Shown: positions 9,199-21,194, numbered from the stretch's first letter. The stretch is DNA of 64,000 nt from Anaerocolumna sp. AGMB13020 (GCF_033100115.1 NZ_CP136910.1:186001-250000); one strand, 5' to 3'. Notes: generated by a model not told the origin, from the letters alone. Numbers and translations are program-made.

Positions 9199-10140
9199 AT
9201 GAAAAAACTTAGTAAGCAAGCATTTGAAGAAATCCGGATATGGATTTATAGGAATGCAAGGCAGTTTGAAATAGCATTATGGCAATATTACTTTGAAAAG
9301 GGAAGTAAAGAGACTGTTTTGTCTGCATTATTGCTGTATCAAAATGATGACGGTGGCTTTGGAAATACCTTTGAGCCTGACAGTTGGAATCCTAACTCTT
9401 CGCCGTATACGACACTGCATGCGGTAAGTAAATTAAATGATATCAGTTTTATGGATAAAAATCATCCAATCATCCAGGGAATATTTAGATTTATAGAAAG
9501 TGGTATGCACAGTGATGACGATGGTTGGCTGTTTAGCATTCCAACAAATGACGATTATCCACATGCTCCATGGTGGACATATGATAGTGAAGCCAATAAA
9601 TATGAGAACATAGGAGTATCTGCGGGACTTGCCTGCTTTATTTTAAAGTTTGCAGATAAGGATTCTATCATTTATCAAAGAGCCTTAACGATTGCCAATA
9701 GATTGATTGATAGGCTTCATACGCCTGGAAAATATGGAGAGATGGGCGTAGGCGGATATCTGGCTTTAAAAGATATCTTATTTCAACTTGGTATGGCGGA
9801 CAAGTTTGACTTGGAATTTCTATCAAGTACTGTTAAGAAACTTGTTAATGATTCAATGGAACGTGATACTTCGAAATGGGGACTTTACGGCAAAAAACCA
9901 TCTGATTTTATAAAATCACCAGATAGCGAATTTTATAGAGGTAACGAGGAAATTTTACAAAGGGAACTAAATTATATAATAGATAGTAGAACTAAAAATG
10001 GTGTTTGGGGAATTACATGGAGTTGGTTTGAAAACAATGAAAAATATCCTAAGGAATATGCAATATCCGAGAATTGGTGGAAAGCTGATGTTGCGATAGA
10101 GAAAGTTAGACTGCTGAGAAATTTTGATATGATTGAATGA
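9199..10140 (+). CDS. terpene-cyclase/prenyltransferase-fold (alpha-alpha barrel) protein
   Basis: The 313-residue protein has repeats typical of the squalene-cyclase/prenyltransferase alpha-alpha barrel: LLYQNDDGGFGNTFEPDSWN near residue 50 (a QW-like motif), a related GDDGWLF segment, YGEMGVGGYLALKD, and a closing NGVWGITWSW. No cyclase DxDD motif is evident, so catalytic activity is unproven. Stand-alone proteins of this kind are annotated as hypothetical in many Firmicutes. AGGAGG precedes the ATG. It may be cotranscribed with the AraC gene. Confidence 0.6.
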   Translation: MKKLSKQAFEEIRIWIYRNARQFEIALWQYYFEKGSKETVLSALLLYQNDDGGFGNTFEPDSWNPNSSPYTTLHAVSKLNDISFMDKNHPIIQGIFRFIESGMHSDDDGWLFSIPTNDDYPHAPWWTYDSEANKYENIGVSAGLACFILKFADKDSIIYQRALTIANRLIDRLHTPGKYGEMGVGGYLALKDILFQLGMADKFDLEFLSSTVKKLVNDSMERDTSKWGLYGKKPSDFIKSPDSEFYRGNEEILQRELNYIIDSRTKNGVWGITWSWFENNEKYPKEYAISENWWKADVAIEKVRLLRNFDMIE

Positions 10141-10230
10141 TTTTTTGAATTTATGATTTTGCAATATTCCAATTACAATTTTAGTTTGTTGAAAATATGA
10201 ACTTGTGAAAATAAGGATGGAGGATATATA

Positions 10231-10644
10231 ATGGACAAGCTTGAAAATTATAGTAACAGGGGTTATTCAATAGTAGAAACCGAAATGGTTTATTATTCAC
10301 CGGATATGGATAAAACAGTTAAGTGGTTCGTGGACATTCTTGGGTGGTACGGTAACGTATTCGACAGGAATGAAGATAACATTGGAACATACGGTTTTGT
10401 TTCAGATTTACCTCAGGAGATTATTTATTCAGGCGCAGTTCCAGCGAGGACAATACATATCTGGCAAGGAGAAGCGTTGGAGAGAGTAATAGCCTTTATA
10501 AAAGTACGAAATGTCGAAAAATTACACGATTATGTTATAAGGCATGGTTGGAATAAAATAAGTGATATATACGAATCAGCTGCAAGCCCTAAAACTTGTG
10601 AAGTTACAACAATTGACGGCAGCGTTTTATGGTTTTTTGAATGA
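10231..10644 (+). CDS. VOC/glyoxalase-like protein
   Basis: This 137-residue protein has the start of a VOC module (VETEMVYYSPDMDKTVKWFV) and the paired strand segments TIHIWQGEALERVIAFIKV and CEVTTIDGSVLWFFE. Metal ligands are not obvious. It may be a ligand-binding VOC protein rather than an enzyme. GGAGG lies 8 bases before the ATG. Confidence 0.65.
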   Translation: MDKLENYSNRGYSIVETEMVYYSPDMDKTVKWFVDILGWYGNVFDRNEDNIGTYGFVSDLPQEIIYSGAVPARTIHIWQGEALERVIAFIKVRNVEKLHDYVIRHGWNKISDIYESAASPKTCEVTTIDGSVLWFFE

Positions 10645-10801
10645 TAACAAAGAATGGTAATAACATTTCTTGAAGATGTACCTTATTGGCAACCATTATT
10701 CTACATACTGTCCGCACAAAATTAGAAATAAATACGGAAAAGATAAATCAAATTATAACACCCTATAAGCACAATTTTCACAGAGGTAAAAGGCATATGA
10801 G

Positions 10802-10835
10802 AGGCTATGTTTTTTTTAGAGCATAGCCTTTTTTT
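10802..10835 (+). terminator. rho-independent terminator
   Basis: The arms AGGCTATG (10802-10809) and CATAGCCT (10822-10829) are followed by seven T. It ends the VOC gene transcript and also separates it from the convergent TetR gene. Confidence 0.8.
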
Positions 10836-10895
10836 ATTACCGGATGCAAAGCTTTCACTTTAGATAATCCGCTTTTACAATTAGACCGTGGACAA

Positions 10896-11459
10896 TCAAA
10901 GTATATTTTCCATTATCAGCGTTTTTAAATATTGAAGCAAACTGGCTGACAAAACGTCCGGGGCCGGCTTCATATCATGCTTAAACCATTCCATTAAAAC
11001 GGTGATGCTGGCAGTATACTTAATTGACGAAAAATAATCTCCATACCCGGTTTCTGGATGATTAAAATGCAGATTCTCTACAGGGGCCAGAATTTTCTGC
11101 ATAGATTCATTAATAATAAAGTGTTTGTTTGCCTGAAATATTGCTCTTATAATAGATGGATTAACATACCAAAATCTTAAAAAGGGTACAAGGAATGTTC
11201 TTGTCTCTCTTTTTCCGGTATCTGAGTATTCTTTTAAGTACACTAGCAAATCTCTAAATTTGTCGTCACACTTTTTTCTCAGTATGTCATCAATTGTATC
11301 GTAGTGCCTATAAAAAGTGACTCGCCCTATTTTTGCTCTTTTGCAAATATCAGTTATGGTTATTTTTTCGTAAGGAAATTCCATCATTAACTGCTCAAGA
11401 GCTTCATAAATCCATTGGCTGCTTTCTCTTGAGCGCTTATCGTGGGAAATATGATACAT
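10896..11459 (-). CDS. TetR-family repressor
   Basis: The N-terminal helix-turn-helix is clear (ITITDICKRAKIGRVTFYRH, residues ~35-54). The C-terminal ligand domain follows. The ATG at 11459 is chosen because AGGAGAGG lies just before it; an upstream in-frame ATG would bury that site. It is divergent from the alpha/beta hydrolase at 11595 and probably controls it through the palindrome at 11514-11526. The same arrangement recurs at 36-38.5 kb. Confidence 0.85.
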   Translation of the reverse strand: MYHISHDKRSRESSQWIYEALEQLMMEFPYEKITITDICKRAKIGRVTFYRHYDTIDDILRKKCDDKFRDLLVYLKEYSDTGKRETRTFLVPFLRFWYVNPSIIRAIFQANKHFIINESMQKILAPVENLHFNHPETGYGDYFSSIKYTASITVLMEWFKHDMKPAPDVLSASLLQYLKTLIMENIL

Positions 11460-11513
11460 GTTTGCCTCTCCTGTTCCACAACGCTTCAAATCGTTGATAA
11501 TTAATTATAGATA

Positions 11514-11526
11514 TGGTATCATACCA
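11514..11526. promoter_or_regulatory. candidate TetR operator
   Basis: TGGTATCATACCA is a near-perfect palindrome in the 135-base gap between the divergent TetR and hydrolase genes. TetR regulators typically bind such sites to repress both genes. A related palindrome (ATGATACATTGTATCAT) sits at 37936 beside another TetR gene. Confidence 0.45.
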
Positions 11527-11594
11527 ACAAATATAATACAAGTGTATCGAAATGTTATATAGAACGAACTGATAGTTGATGGAGAGAATTAAAC

Positions 11595-12587
11595 ATGAAG
11601 AGATTATTAAGGATTATAAGCATTATTTTTGGCTCTATATTGGCAATCGTTGTATTGTTCATTTTTATTTTTACACCAATAAGGGCAAGTGTACTCACAA
11701 GCAATCAAGAAAAATTCAGACAGCAGACACAGCAGAATCATGATCAGATTGACAGCAGATTTAGCCATTTTTATAAGACGGCGGGGGGAGTCAACTGGCA
11801 CTATATTCAAGCGGGGAACCCTGACGGAGAAGTGATTCTACTTGTTCATGGATTACCAGAAGGATATTATTCCTGGGAAAAGGTGATACCTTTACTGGAT
11901 CAAAACTATCGCATCATTGCAATTGATATGAAAGGTTATGGCCGGTCAACTTCAGAGGATCAAAACTATGAATGGCACCATGTAGCGGATCAAACATTGG
12001 CGCTTATGGATGCAATTGGTGTAAAAAAATTCAATGTTGTAGGGCATGATTGGGGAACAATTATAACTAGTATCATGGTTGGGGATCATCCAGAGCGTAT
12101 ATTAAGCTACACACGCATGGAAGTAAATCTTTTTAAACCCGAGAATGCAGGCAAACAGCCGCAATGGAAATTCTTTAAAAGCAGCTGGGTTGGAAATTAC
12201 GTGCTTCGTGATGCGGAATGGTTTATTAATACGGTATACAATGACAAGCGCATGACCTCTAAACTCTCTGAAGCTGATAGGAACTACTTTATTTATGAGT
12301 TTTCAAGGCCAGGAGTGAGTGAAGCAACTGCCAAATACTTTCTAGAGGAAAATCGAGATTTTGATGCCTTATTTGATAAAATAGCTTATAATGACTTTCC
12401 CTTTCCGGTGATGCAACTACAGGCAGATTGCGACCCTGCACAGCCGATAGAGCTGTTTGAGGACATCCCCGAGCGCTGTAAGAATGTGTCACTAAAGGTT
12501 GTTAAAAACGCAGGACATTTTAGCAATTTGGATCAACCGCAGCAAGTTGCTGATGCAATTAATAATCTGGTTCATGGCATTCACTAA
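11595..12587 (+). CDS. membrane-anchored alpha/beta hydrolase, epoxide-hydrolase-like
   Basis: The 330-residue protein starts with a membrane helix (about residues 5-28). The hydrolase domain shows the oxyanion HGLPEGYYSW segment (about residue 85), the nucleophile elbow VGHDWGT with Asp as nucleophile (as in epoxide hydrolases and dehalogenases), a lid region, and the acid/His end LQADCDPAQP ... KNAGHFSNLDQP. It is 38 bases upstream of a small membrane protein gene and divergent from TetR. The substrate is unknown; detoxification is a reasonable inference. A paralogue is at 36061-37044. Confidence 0.8.
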   Translation: MKRLLRIISIIFGSILAIVVLFIFIFTPIRASVLTSNQEKFRQQTQQNHDQIDSRFSHFYKTAGGVNWHYIQAGNPDGEVILLVHGLPEGYYSWEKVIPLLDQNYRIIAIDMKGYGRSTSEDQNYEWHHVADQTLALMDAIGVKKFNVVGHDWGTIITSIMVGDHPERILSYTRMEVNLFKPENAGKQPQWKFFKSSWVGNYVLRDAEWFINTVYNDKRMTSKLSEADRNYFIYEFSRPGVSEATAKYFLEENRDFDALFDKIAYNDFPFPVMQLQADCDPAQPIELFEDIPERCKNVSLKVVKNAGHFSNLDQPQQVADAINNLVHGIH

Positions 12588-12626
12588 AAGTGAATAAGTG
12601 CGAATGCTGAAAAGGAGAAAAAATTT

Positions 12627-13103
12627 ATGAAGAATATTCTTGCAAAAATATTTCCTAAAAATATTACGAATGATTACGAAGGCTATACCATTGCTGTTTA
12701 TACATTTCTTTTGTATTCCGCGGTGAGCATAGTGAGAAGTCTTATCCACTTCTTTGCACCGGATGGCGGCGCAGGAAGCATTGCTCATATTGACTTATCG
12801 CAAGGCGGGGATAATATTATCTTTGTTTTTGGCCTTTGGGGCTCCAGCCAGTTGATGATAGCATTTGTACAATTACTGGTAAGTATCCGGTATAAATCCT
12901 TGCTTCCATTTATGTACATTTTGCTGTTTCTTGAATATTGCTTCCGGGCATTGCTTGGTATCATGAAACCTCTTGTTTTTGCAGCAGGTGCTGGGACACC
13001 CCCGGGAGGATATTTGGATAAAATTATGATTCCCCTTGCTCTGATTATGATTGTTATGAGCTTAGCACCTAAAAAGAAAAAACTAAATCATACTAATAAG
13101 TGA
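12627..13103 (+). CDS. small integral membrane protein
   Basis: The 158-residue protein has four hydrophobic segments (around residues 22-45, 65-88, 92-115 and 130-150) and a basic C-terminus (KKKKLNHTNK). I do not recognise the family. AAAGGAG precedes the ATG, and the gap to the hydrolase is 39 bases, so the two genes likely form an operon under the divergent TetR. Confidence 0.55.
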   Translation: MKNILAKIFPKNITNDYEGYTIAVYTFLLYSAVSIVRSLIHFFAPDGGAGSIAHIDLSQGGDNIIFVFGLWGSSQLMIAFVQLLVSIRYKSLLPFMYILLFLEYCFRALLGIMKPLVFAAGAGTPPGGYLDKIMIPLALIMIVMSLAPKKKKLNHTNK

Positions 13104-13490
13104 GTCTTTAACCCAATAGGGATTAGTCTTTGAAATGAGAGGGTCAGCACCCTGTCCGAAAAAAGTGAACAGTTTTTGACCATCGGAAGCTTCATCGCAC
13201 AGGGAGAATCCGAAAGTAGCAATATTATCTCTAGGCGAAGTCCATGGCATCATCATCCCCTAATAATATGCTATGATTTCAAAGATAAGATAAAGTGAGT
13301 AGGGGGAGAGTCTTATCCCAATCCTTCATAAAGCCTGAATTTCTAAATACTTTATCTTTTCATAAATCTCATAGTTTTTTAGGATTTCGTGATATCCTCC
13401 ACAAATAAGCGACAATATACATTAATTTGGAATTTTCTATGACGTAAACAGAAATATTAAAGTACCTTTCCATGGAGAGGACAAGTTTTT

Positions 13491-13559
13491 ATGCACGAAA
13501 AAAAAGCAATCAAGTTATTTGTAATCGCACTTTGGAGATATGCGTTACCACTGTACTAG
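13491..13559 (+). CDS. 22-codon leader-like open frame
   Basis: ATG at 13491 follows GGAGAGG and opens a 22-codon basic/hydrophobic peptide (starting MHEKKAIKLFVIAL) that resembles a truncated signal peptide. It stops 41 bases before the hairpin at 13601. It may be a leader peptide or the stump of a lost secreted enzyme. Confidence 0.25.
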   Translation: MHEKKAIKLFVIALWRYALPLY

Positions 13560-13600
13560 GTTATTTTTCTGTTCATTTTCCATAATATACGGCTATGAGA

Positions 13601-13643
13601 GAGCCGGGAATGACAATTTATGTTGCTGTTCCCGGCTCTTTTT
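13601..13643 (+). terminator. strong rho-independent terminator
   Basis: GAGCCGGGAA (13601-13610) pairs perfectly with TTCCCGGCTC (13629-13638) and is followed by five T. No complete gene precedes it within 490 bases, so it may end a transcript from the hydrolase operon or the 22-codon frame. Confidence 0.8.
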
Positions 13644-13706
13644 CTGTATTAGCTGTCTTATTCCTGATATTTATCAGTTAGCATTTTTACACTGGAAATA
13701 TAACAA

Positions 13707-13751
13707 GTAAATAAATGAAAACAAAGTAAAAATATGTATATAGCAATAAGA
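13707..13751 (+). repeat. 44-bp repeat, left copy, flanking the cellulosomal locus
   Basis: This AT-rich sequence beginning GTAAATAAATGAAAACAAAG matches 28016-28060 (GTAAATAAATGATAACGAAG) at about 38 of 43 positions by eye, same orientation. One copy lies before the scaffoldin and the other after the response regulator. It may be a regulatory site or a trace of transfer. Confidence 0.5.
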
Positions 13752-14248
13752 TTATGCTCAGTTTATTATATAAATAAAGGAAGCTGATATGCATGGTCTT
13801 TTTTTGCAATTGTCTTAAATTGTGCTCATGCACCAAAGAGAGAATTTATGTTGGGCAGTTAATGGTTTCGAAAGAAAAAAAGTTTGAAGAGGGGTAAGAG
13901 GTTTTTCGAAGAAGGTTAAATGTTGCTTTTACATATGTATCATAAACATGTAAGTTACTTAAGCCCAGTGATATAAAAGGCTGTAGCAATTTGCATGCGA
14001 AATTGGATAAGTAAATATATTCACGTGTCGAACTCAACAGACTTACTATAAAACAAGCAAAATTAATGTTCAGCTTTGTTGAACGCCAACTTGATTTATG
14101 AGAGAGGTAATGTAGGCTCCGATATTAACTGCTAAAAAAATATAAACTTATCCGGATTGGTGCACAAATTTGGACAATTTATATTTTAAGAATGCAAGGT
14201 AAAGGGGTTTTCCATACATTAAAACAATAAAAATAGGAGGTTACCATC

Positions 14249-15328
14249 ATGCGTAAAAAGTCAATTGCTTTTTTAATAACGATGATCATGTTAATTTTGT
14301 TATGTATTCCACAGTCAAACCCTTTTGCAGCGGATGCAGGTATCAAAGTTCAGCTTGTTAATGGTACTACATCTGCAGCATCTAACACAATCGCTCCAAA
14401 GTTTAAAGTAGTTAATACAGGTAGTTCCACGATAAATCTCGCAAATTTGACATTAAGGTATTACTATACCGTAGATAGCGAGAAGCAGCAAAATTTCTGG
14501 TGCGACAGCTCTGGTATGATGAGCGGTGCGAACTATATAGATGTTACAAAGAATGTAACGGGTAAGTTTGTAACAATGAGTACAACTGCGCAAGATGCAG
14601 ACTATTATCTTGAAGTAGGTTTCAGCAGCAGTACAGGAAACCTTGTTGCGGGATCCTCCTTAGAGGTTCAAACCAGAATAACAAGGTCTGATTGGAGTAA
14701 TTACAACCAGTCAAATGACTATTCTTTTAACTCTTCTGCTTCAAATTATGTAGATTGGGAAAAAGTTACTGCTTACATGAATGGAACTCTGGTATGGGGG
14801 AATGAACCCGGAGGACAGACGCCTACGCCAACAACAACACCAACAGTAACACCAACAGTAACACCTACACCAACTGTAACACCTACGGTAACACCAACAC
14901 CGTCAGATAAATTGGAAGTAACTATAGGAACAGTCACCGGTAATGTAGGAGATACAGTTACGATACCTATCAGCTTTGCAAATGTGGCGAAGGTGAAAAA
15001 TGTAGGAACCTGCAACTTCTATGTGAATTATGATACGAACTTGCTGGAGGCAACATCGGTAACTGCAGGGGATATTATTACAAACGCAGGGGTTAATTTC
15101 GACAGCTATATCAATAACGGAACCATCAGCTTCCTCTTCCTTGACAACACCATTGGCAGCGAGCTGATTACCAAGGATGGAATCTTTGCTGCCATCACAT
15201 TTAAATTTAAAGGTGCTTCAGGTTCGACAGCATCTTTGACAGTGAAGACAGGTGGTGCTTTCGGTGATGGCAGCATGAAGAAGATCACAGATATTAAGTT
15301 TACCGATGGAAGCGTAAAAATCAACTAA
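14249..15328 (+). CDS. mini-scaffoldin: CBM3 plus one type I cohesin
   Basis: The 359-residue secreted protein has a signal peptide (1-29, ending NPFAADA) and a family 3 carbohydrate-binding module (about 30-185, with the [15 protein letters not shown] and VDWEKV segments typical of CBM3). A Thr-Pro linker (about 188-222) and a single type I cohesin (about 223-359: [44 protein letters not shown]) follow. Cohesins bind dockerins, so it should dock one enzyme to cellulose or a cell-wall surface. There is no dockerin, SLH or sortase signal, so attachment to the cell is not shown. AGGAGG precedes the ATG. It heads a cluster of four dockerin enzymes. Scaffoldins usually carry several cohesins; one is unusual. 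Confidence 0.92.
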   Translation: MRKKSIAFLITMIMLILLCIPQSNPFAADAGIKVQLVNGTTSAASNTIAPKFKVVNTGSSTINLANLTLRYYYTVDSEKQQNFWCDSSGMMSGANYIDVTKNVTGKFVTMSTTAQDADYYLEVGFSSSTGNLVAGSSLEVQTRITRSDWSNYNQSNDYSFNSSASNYVDWEKVTAYMNGTLVWGNEPGGQTPTPTTTPTVTPTVTPTPTVTPTVTPTPSDKLEVTIGTVTGNVGDTVTIPISFANVAKVKNVGTCNFYVNYDTNLLEATSVTAGDIITNAGVNFDSYINNGTISFLFLDNTIGSELITKDGIFAAITFKFKGASGSTASLTVKTGGAFGDGSMKKITDIKFTDGSVKIN

Positions 15329-15378
15329 TCAATATTGGGTGATATCCCTGTTGCCATGCAGAAGAACCATGCCAGTAG

Positions 15379-15522
15379 GTATTATTCGAAATAGAATATG
15401 GAAATGCGAGCGTAGAACAACATGACTATGCCTTGATAAAAATGTATCTTCTTGAGTCAAGTAAGAATTTTTCCGAACAAAATTACCTTATTCTCTTTAA
15501 AGATCATATGCGCTATAAGTGA
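15379..15522 (+). pseudogene. dockerin fragment downstream of the scaffoldin
   Basis: The frame reads GNASVEQHDYALIKMYLL then NFSEQN, clearly related to the first dockerin repeat of the gene at 21234 ([17 protein letters not shown] then NFPEQN). The nucleotide sequence is also close to that gene. It has no start codon, the second repeat is absent, and a TGA closes it at 15520. It marks a dockerin gene that was lost between the scaffoldin and the first enzyme. Confidence 0.75.
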
Positions 15523-15630
15523 TTCTTCCCGTTGGGAAATCGCACTTACCTAACGGAGGAGGAAGCTTAGGAAGCGTGTGTGGATTATTCTGAAATAAGT
15601 TAAACTGATTTATTATGCAAAAAAGTAGCA

Positions 15631-15667
15631 AAAGATGCGGTTAATTGTCGGTATTAATCGCATCTTT
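15631..15667 (+). terminator. hairpin ending the scaffoldin transcript
   Basis: A 15-bp stem (AAAGATGCGGTTAAT with ATTAATCGCATCTTT, one G-U pair, 7-base loop) lies 300 bases after the scaffoldin stop. Only a short T run follows, so it may be a leaky terminator or a processing/stability hairpin. The enzyme genes downstream may thus be expressed at a different level. Confidence 0.6.
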
Positions 15668-15886
15668 TGGACTATTTTAATCTTACAGGAGATCTCATCG
15701 GAGATGAGAGTGTGTCATGCTGCCGTTTATCTCCCCCTTTGGGATATCGGCGGTTTAAAGATAAGTTTATTTTATTATACACAATAAGGGTGTGAAAGGG
15801 GGGATGTGAAAACTTAAAGATAAGCAATACAAGTGCAGGTACTTACTAAAGATGAATTATCTAAAGGTAGGTTTTCTGTTAAATAA

Positions 15887-18583
<2,697 letters not shown>

Positions 18584-18626
18584 AAGGTATCATAGACCTT
18601 AGGCTCAATAATGGCTATTCATCCTG

Positions 18627-18681
18627 ACACTAGAGGCAAAGTGCTCTTCTAATAATGAATACGCTTTACCTCTAGTGGTGT
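18627..18681 (+). promoter_or_regulatory. intercistronic stem-loop
   Basis: CACTAGAGGCAAAG (18628-18641) pairs with CTTTACCTCTAGTG (18664-18677) with one mismatch, in the 168-base gap between two enzyme genes. There is no T run, so it is more likely a processing or stability hairpin than a terminator. Such hairpins tune enzyme proportions in the cip-cel operon of Ruminiclostridium cellulolyticum. Confidence 0.5.
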
Positions 18682-18751
18682 ATTCCCATGGTACATAACC
18701 TGGGTTCAGAGCTTTAGGGAGTGTCCTATTTTAAAAAGGGAGGTTATAATT

Positions 18752-21112
18752 ATGAAACAATGGATAAAAAAGAGTTTTACAGTGATTATCGGGTTGGTTT
18801 TAATAATATTATCCTTTGGTTCTGTAGTGAATGCAGCACCGAACGCCAATCCGACATGGTATGTGGATGCACGAGTGATTAATCACAGACAAGCAGTTCC
18901 ATATGATTATTACGCGGCGAAAGACCCGACGATCGTTTACTACGGAGGCAAATACCATGTGTTTTACACCGGTGCAAATCAAAGCGGAGGATGGCAGATG
19001 CTTTATACATCCGCGAGTACGATTCCCGAACTAAAAAACGCGCCTCGTACCTATATGAGTAAAATCGGCGAAAGCTATTTTTGTGCACCGGAAGTATTTT
19101 ATTTTGAGCCTCAGAAATTGTGGTATCTCGTCTATCAGGATGGAACTTATGGGGCAGCCTATTCCACAACGACAAATATAGCGGATCCCAATTCGTGGTC
19201 CGGACCGAAATCCTTTGGCATATCCGGGAACATGGGATGGGATTATTACATTATCTGCGACGATTCTTATGCCTATATGTACAACACACCCGATAACGGC
19301 TCGGGCAATCTGTATGTACGCAAGACATCCCTAGCGAACTTTCCGAAGGGCTTTAGTGCCCCTACAGTTGCTATATCCAACACGTTTGAAGGTTCAGAGG
19401 TCTATAAATCACTTGCCGACGGAAAATACTATCTACTGGTAGAAGACCAGAAAGACGGTCGGTACTACGAATTATGGACGTCAACAAGCGCCGGGGGACC
19501 ATGGACGCAGGTTGCCGAGAAATGGGCATGGCGCGGTAATCTCTCTTACAATGCAGACAAGTGGACCACCAACGTTTCCCATGGTGAGTTGATCCGCGCA
19601 GGATATAACCAGAAACTTGAGATTAATGACATCAACAAAGTTGATTTCCTCATTCAAGGAACTACCAGCACATCAGGAGAATATCAAAAGATTATCTGGG
19701 ATCTAGGTGTCATCAGAAATTACACCGGCAGTACACCTACTCCAACTACGACACCCACTCCAACCCCTGATCCGAGATCAGCTTTTACACAGATCGAAGC
19801 GGAGAGCTTTAATGATCAGTCGGGAATCCAGACTGAAACCTGTACCGAAGGCGGAGAGAATATCGGGTATATCGAGAATGGGGATTATGTAGTTTACAAC
19901 AATATCGATTTCGGCAGCGGTGCGGCTAAGTTTCAGGCCAGAGTAGCCAGCGCCACCAACGGAGGGAATATTGAGATCAGGCTGGATAGTAATACCGGCA
20001 CTTTGATTGGAATCTGTCCGGTTGCAGGAACCGGCGGTTGGCAGACTTGGACCGATGTAATGAGCAGTGTCACCGGGGCAAGTGGAAAACATAACGTTTA
20101 TCTGAAATTTACAGGCGGGAGCGGATACCTATTCAACCTGAACTGGTTCAAATTTGCTACAGGAAGTAATACAGGAAGCTTGGGTGATTTAAACTCCGAT
20201 GGGACAATAGACTCAACAGATTTAATGTCGTTGAAACAATTCCTTTTGGGATTGGTAACCCTTAATAATCCAACATTGGCTGATTTAGATGCAAGTGGCA
20301 GCGTCGACGCGCTTGATTTTTCGCTGCTCAAACAATATTTACTGGGTATTATAACTACTTTCCCCGGACAAAGTCCCACCCCTACGCCGACAACAACTCC
20401 AAGTGCTGCTAAATTCCACTGTTTTCTGTTATTAGGTCAATCCAATATGGCAGGTTATGCTTTGGCGCAAGCTTCTGATAAAGTGGAAGATCCCCGCGTG
20501 TTGGTATTGGGGTATGATAATAATGCTGCACTCGGGCGGGTAACCGATCAGTGGGATGTGGCATCTCCACCTCTTCATGCTTCCTGGCTTGATGCAATCG
20601 GCCCTGGCGACTGGTTTGGCAAGACCATGATACAGAAAGTCCCGGCGGGTGATACGATTGGACTGATACCCTGCGCCATCAGCGGTGAAAAGATTGAGAC
20701 ATTTATGAAGTCGGGAGGTACCAAATATAATTGGATTATCAACCGTGCAAAACTTGCACAGCAAAAGGGAGGCGTCATTGAAGGCATCATTTTCCACCAG
20801 GGCGAATCCAACAGCGGCGACCCGAGCTGGCCCGGCAAGGTAAAAACACTGGTGGAAGACCTTAGAAAAGATCTGAACCTGGGGAATGTTCCTTTCCTCG
20901 CCGGTGAACTGCTTTACAGCGGTCCTTGTGCAGGTCACAATACGTTGGTAAACCAACTGCCTTCCCTGATTACGAATTGCTCAGTAGTCTCTGCAAGTGG
21001 TCTGGTTGTAGATTCTGGCGATACACAATACCGTCTTCATTTTAGTCATGATTCATCCGTTACCCTGGGCAAGCGATATGCTGATAAAATGATTCAAGCC
21101 CTCGGCTGGTGA
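18752..21112 (+). CDS. modular debranching enzyme: GH62 - CBM6 - dockerin - SASA esterase
   Basis: The 786-residue secreted protein begins with a signal peptide (1-29). A GH62-like alpha-L-arabinofuranosidase covers about 30-325 (AKDPTIVYYGGKYHVFY, YFCAPEVFYFEPQKLWYLVY, DYYIICDDSYAYMY, FEGSEVYK, VSHGELIRAGYNQ), with the expected Asp and Glu in these motifs. CBM6 (about 343-470) and a two-repeat dockerin (about 479-541) follow. The C-terminus (about 555-786) is an SGNH-type SASA/CE6-like acetylesterase: FLLLGQSNMAG nucleophile block, IIFHQGESNSGD, and LHFSHDSS with the catalytic His. It would remove arabinose and acetate from xylan. A GGGAGG site precedes the ATG. Confidence 0.9.
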   Translation: MKQWIKKSFTVIIGLVLIILSFGSVVNAAPNANPTWYVDARVINHRQAVPYDYYAAKDPTIVYYGGKYHVFYTGANQSGGWQMLYTSASTIPELKNAPRTYMSKIGESYFCAPEVFYFEPQKLWYLVYQDGTYGAAYSTTTNIADPNSWSGPKSFGISGNMGWDYYIICDDSYAYMYNTPDNGSGNLYVRKTSLANFPKGFSAPTVAISNTFEGSEVYKSLADGKYYLLVEDQKDGRYYELWTSTSAGGPWTQVAEKWAWRGNLSYNADKWTTNVSHGELIRAGYNQKLEINDINKVDFLIQGTTSTSGEYQKIIWDLGVIRNYTGSTPTPTTTPTPTPDPRSAFTQIEAESFNDQSGIQTETCTEGGENIGYIENGDYVVYNNIDFGSGAAKFQARVASATNGGNIEIRLDSNTGTLIGICPVAGTGGWQTWTDVMSSVTGASGKHNVYLKFTGGSGYLFNLNWFKFATGSNTGSLGDLNSDGTIDSTDLMSLKQFLLGLVTLNNPTLADLDASGSVDALDFSLLKQYLLGIITTFPGQSPTPTPTTTPSAAKFHCFLLLGQSNMAGYALAQASDKVEDPRVLVLGYDNNAALGRVTDQWDVASPPLHASWLDAIGPGDWFGKTMIQKVPAGDTIGLIPCAISGEKIETFMKSGGTKYNWIINRAKLAQQKGGVIEGIIFHQGESNSGDPSWPGKVKTLVEDLRKDLNLGNVPFLAGELLYSGPCAGHNTLVNQLPSLITNCSVVSASGLVVDSGDTQYRLHFSHDSSVTLGKRYADKMIQALGW

Positions 21113-21153
21113 GTTGGTATGTAAAATAAAAACTAGGAGGAAACTACAGCATC

Positions 21154-21194
21154 ACCAGTATAGTGTATTCTAATCATGCTACTGGGTATTTTTT
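21154..21194 (+). terminator. weak terminator or attenuator between enzyme genes
   Basis: ACCAGTA (21154-21160) pairs with TACTGGGT (21180-21187) and is followed by ATTTTTT. It stands only 40 bases upstream of the next gene, so it could attenuate transcription into the CE1 gene rather than stop it fully. Confidence 0.45.

Larger units (their letters stand above)
13104..14248. other. long intergenic region upstream of the scaffoldin
   Basis: This 1.1-kb region has no full gene. It contains a 22-codon frame with a good ribosome site, a strong hairpin and one of a pair of ~44-bp repeats (listed separately). The stretch at 13140-13260 is less AT-rich than the rest and may be the remains of an older element. 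A TTGGACA box near 14172 followed by TATTTT could be part of the scaffoldin promoter. Confidence 0.4.
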
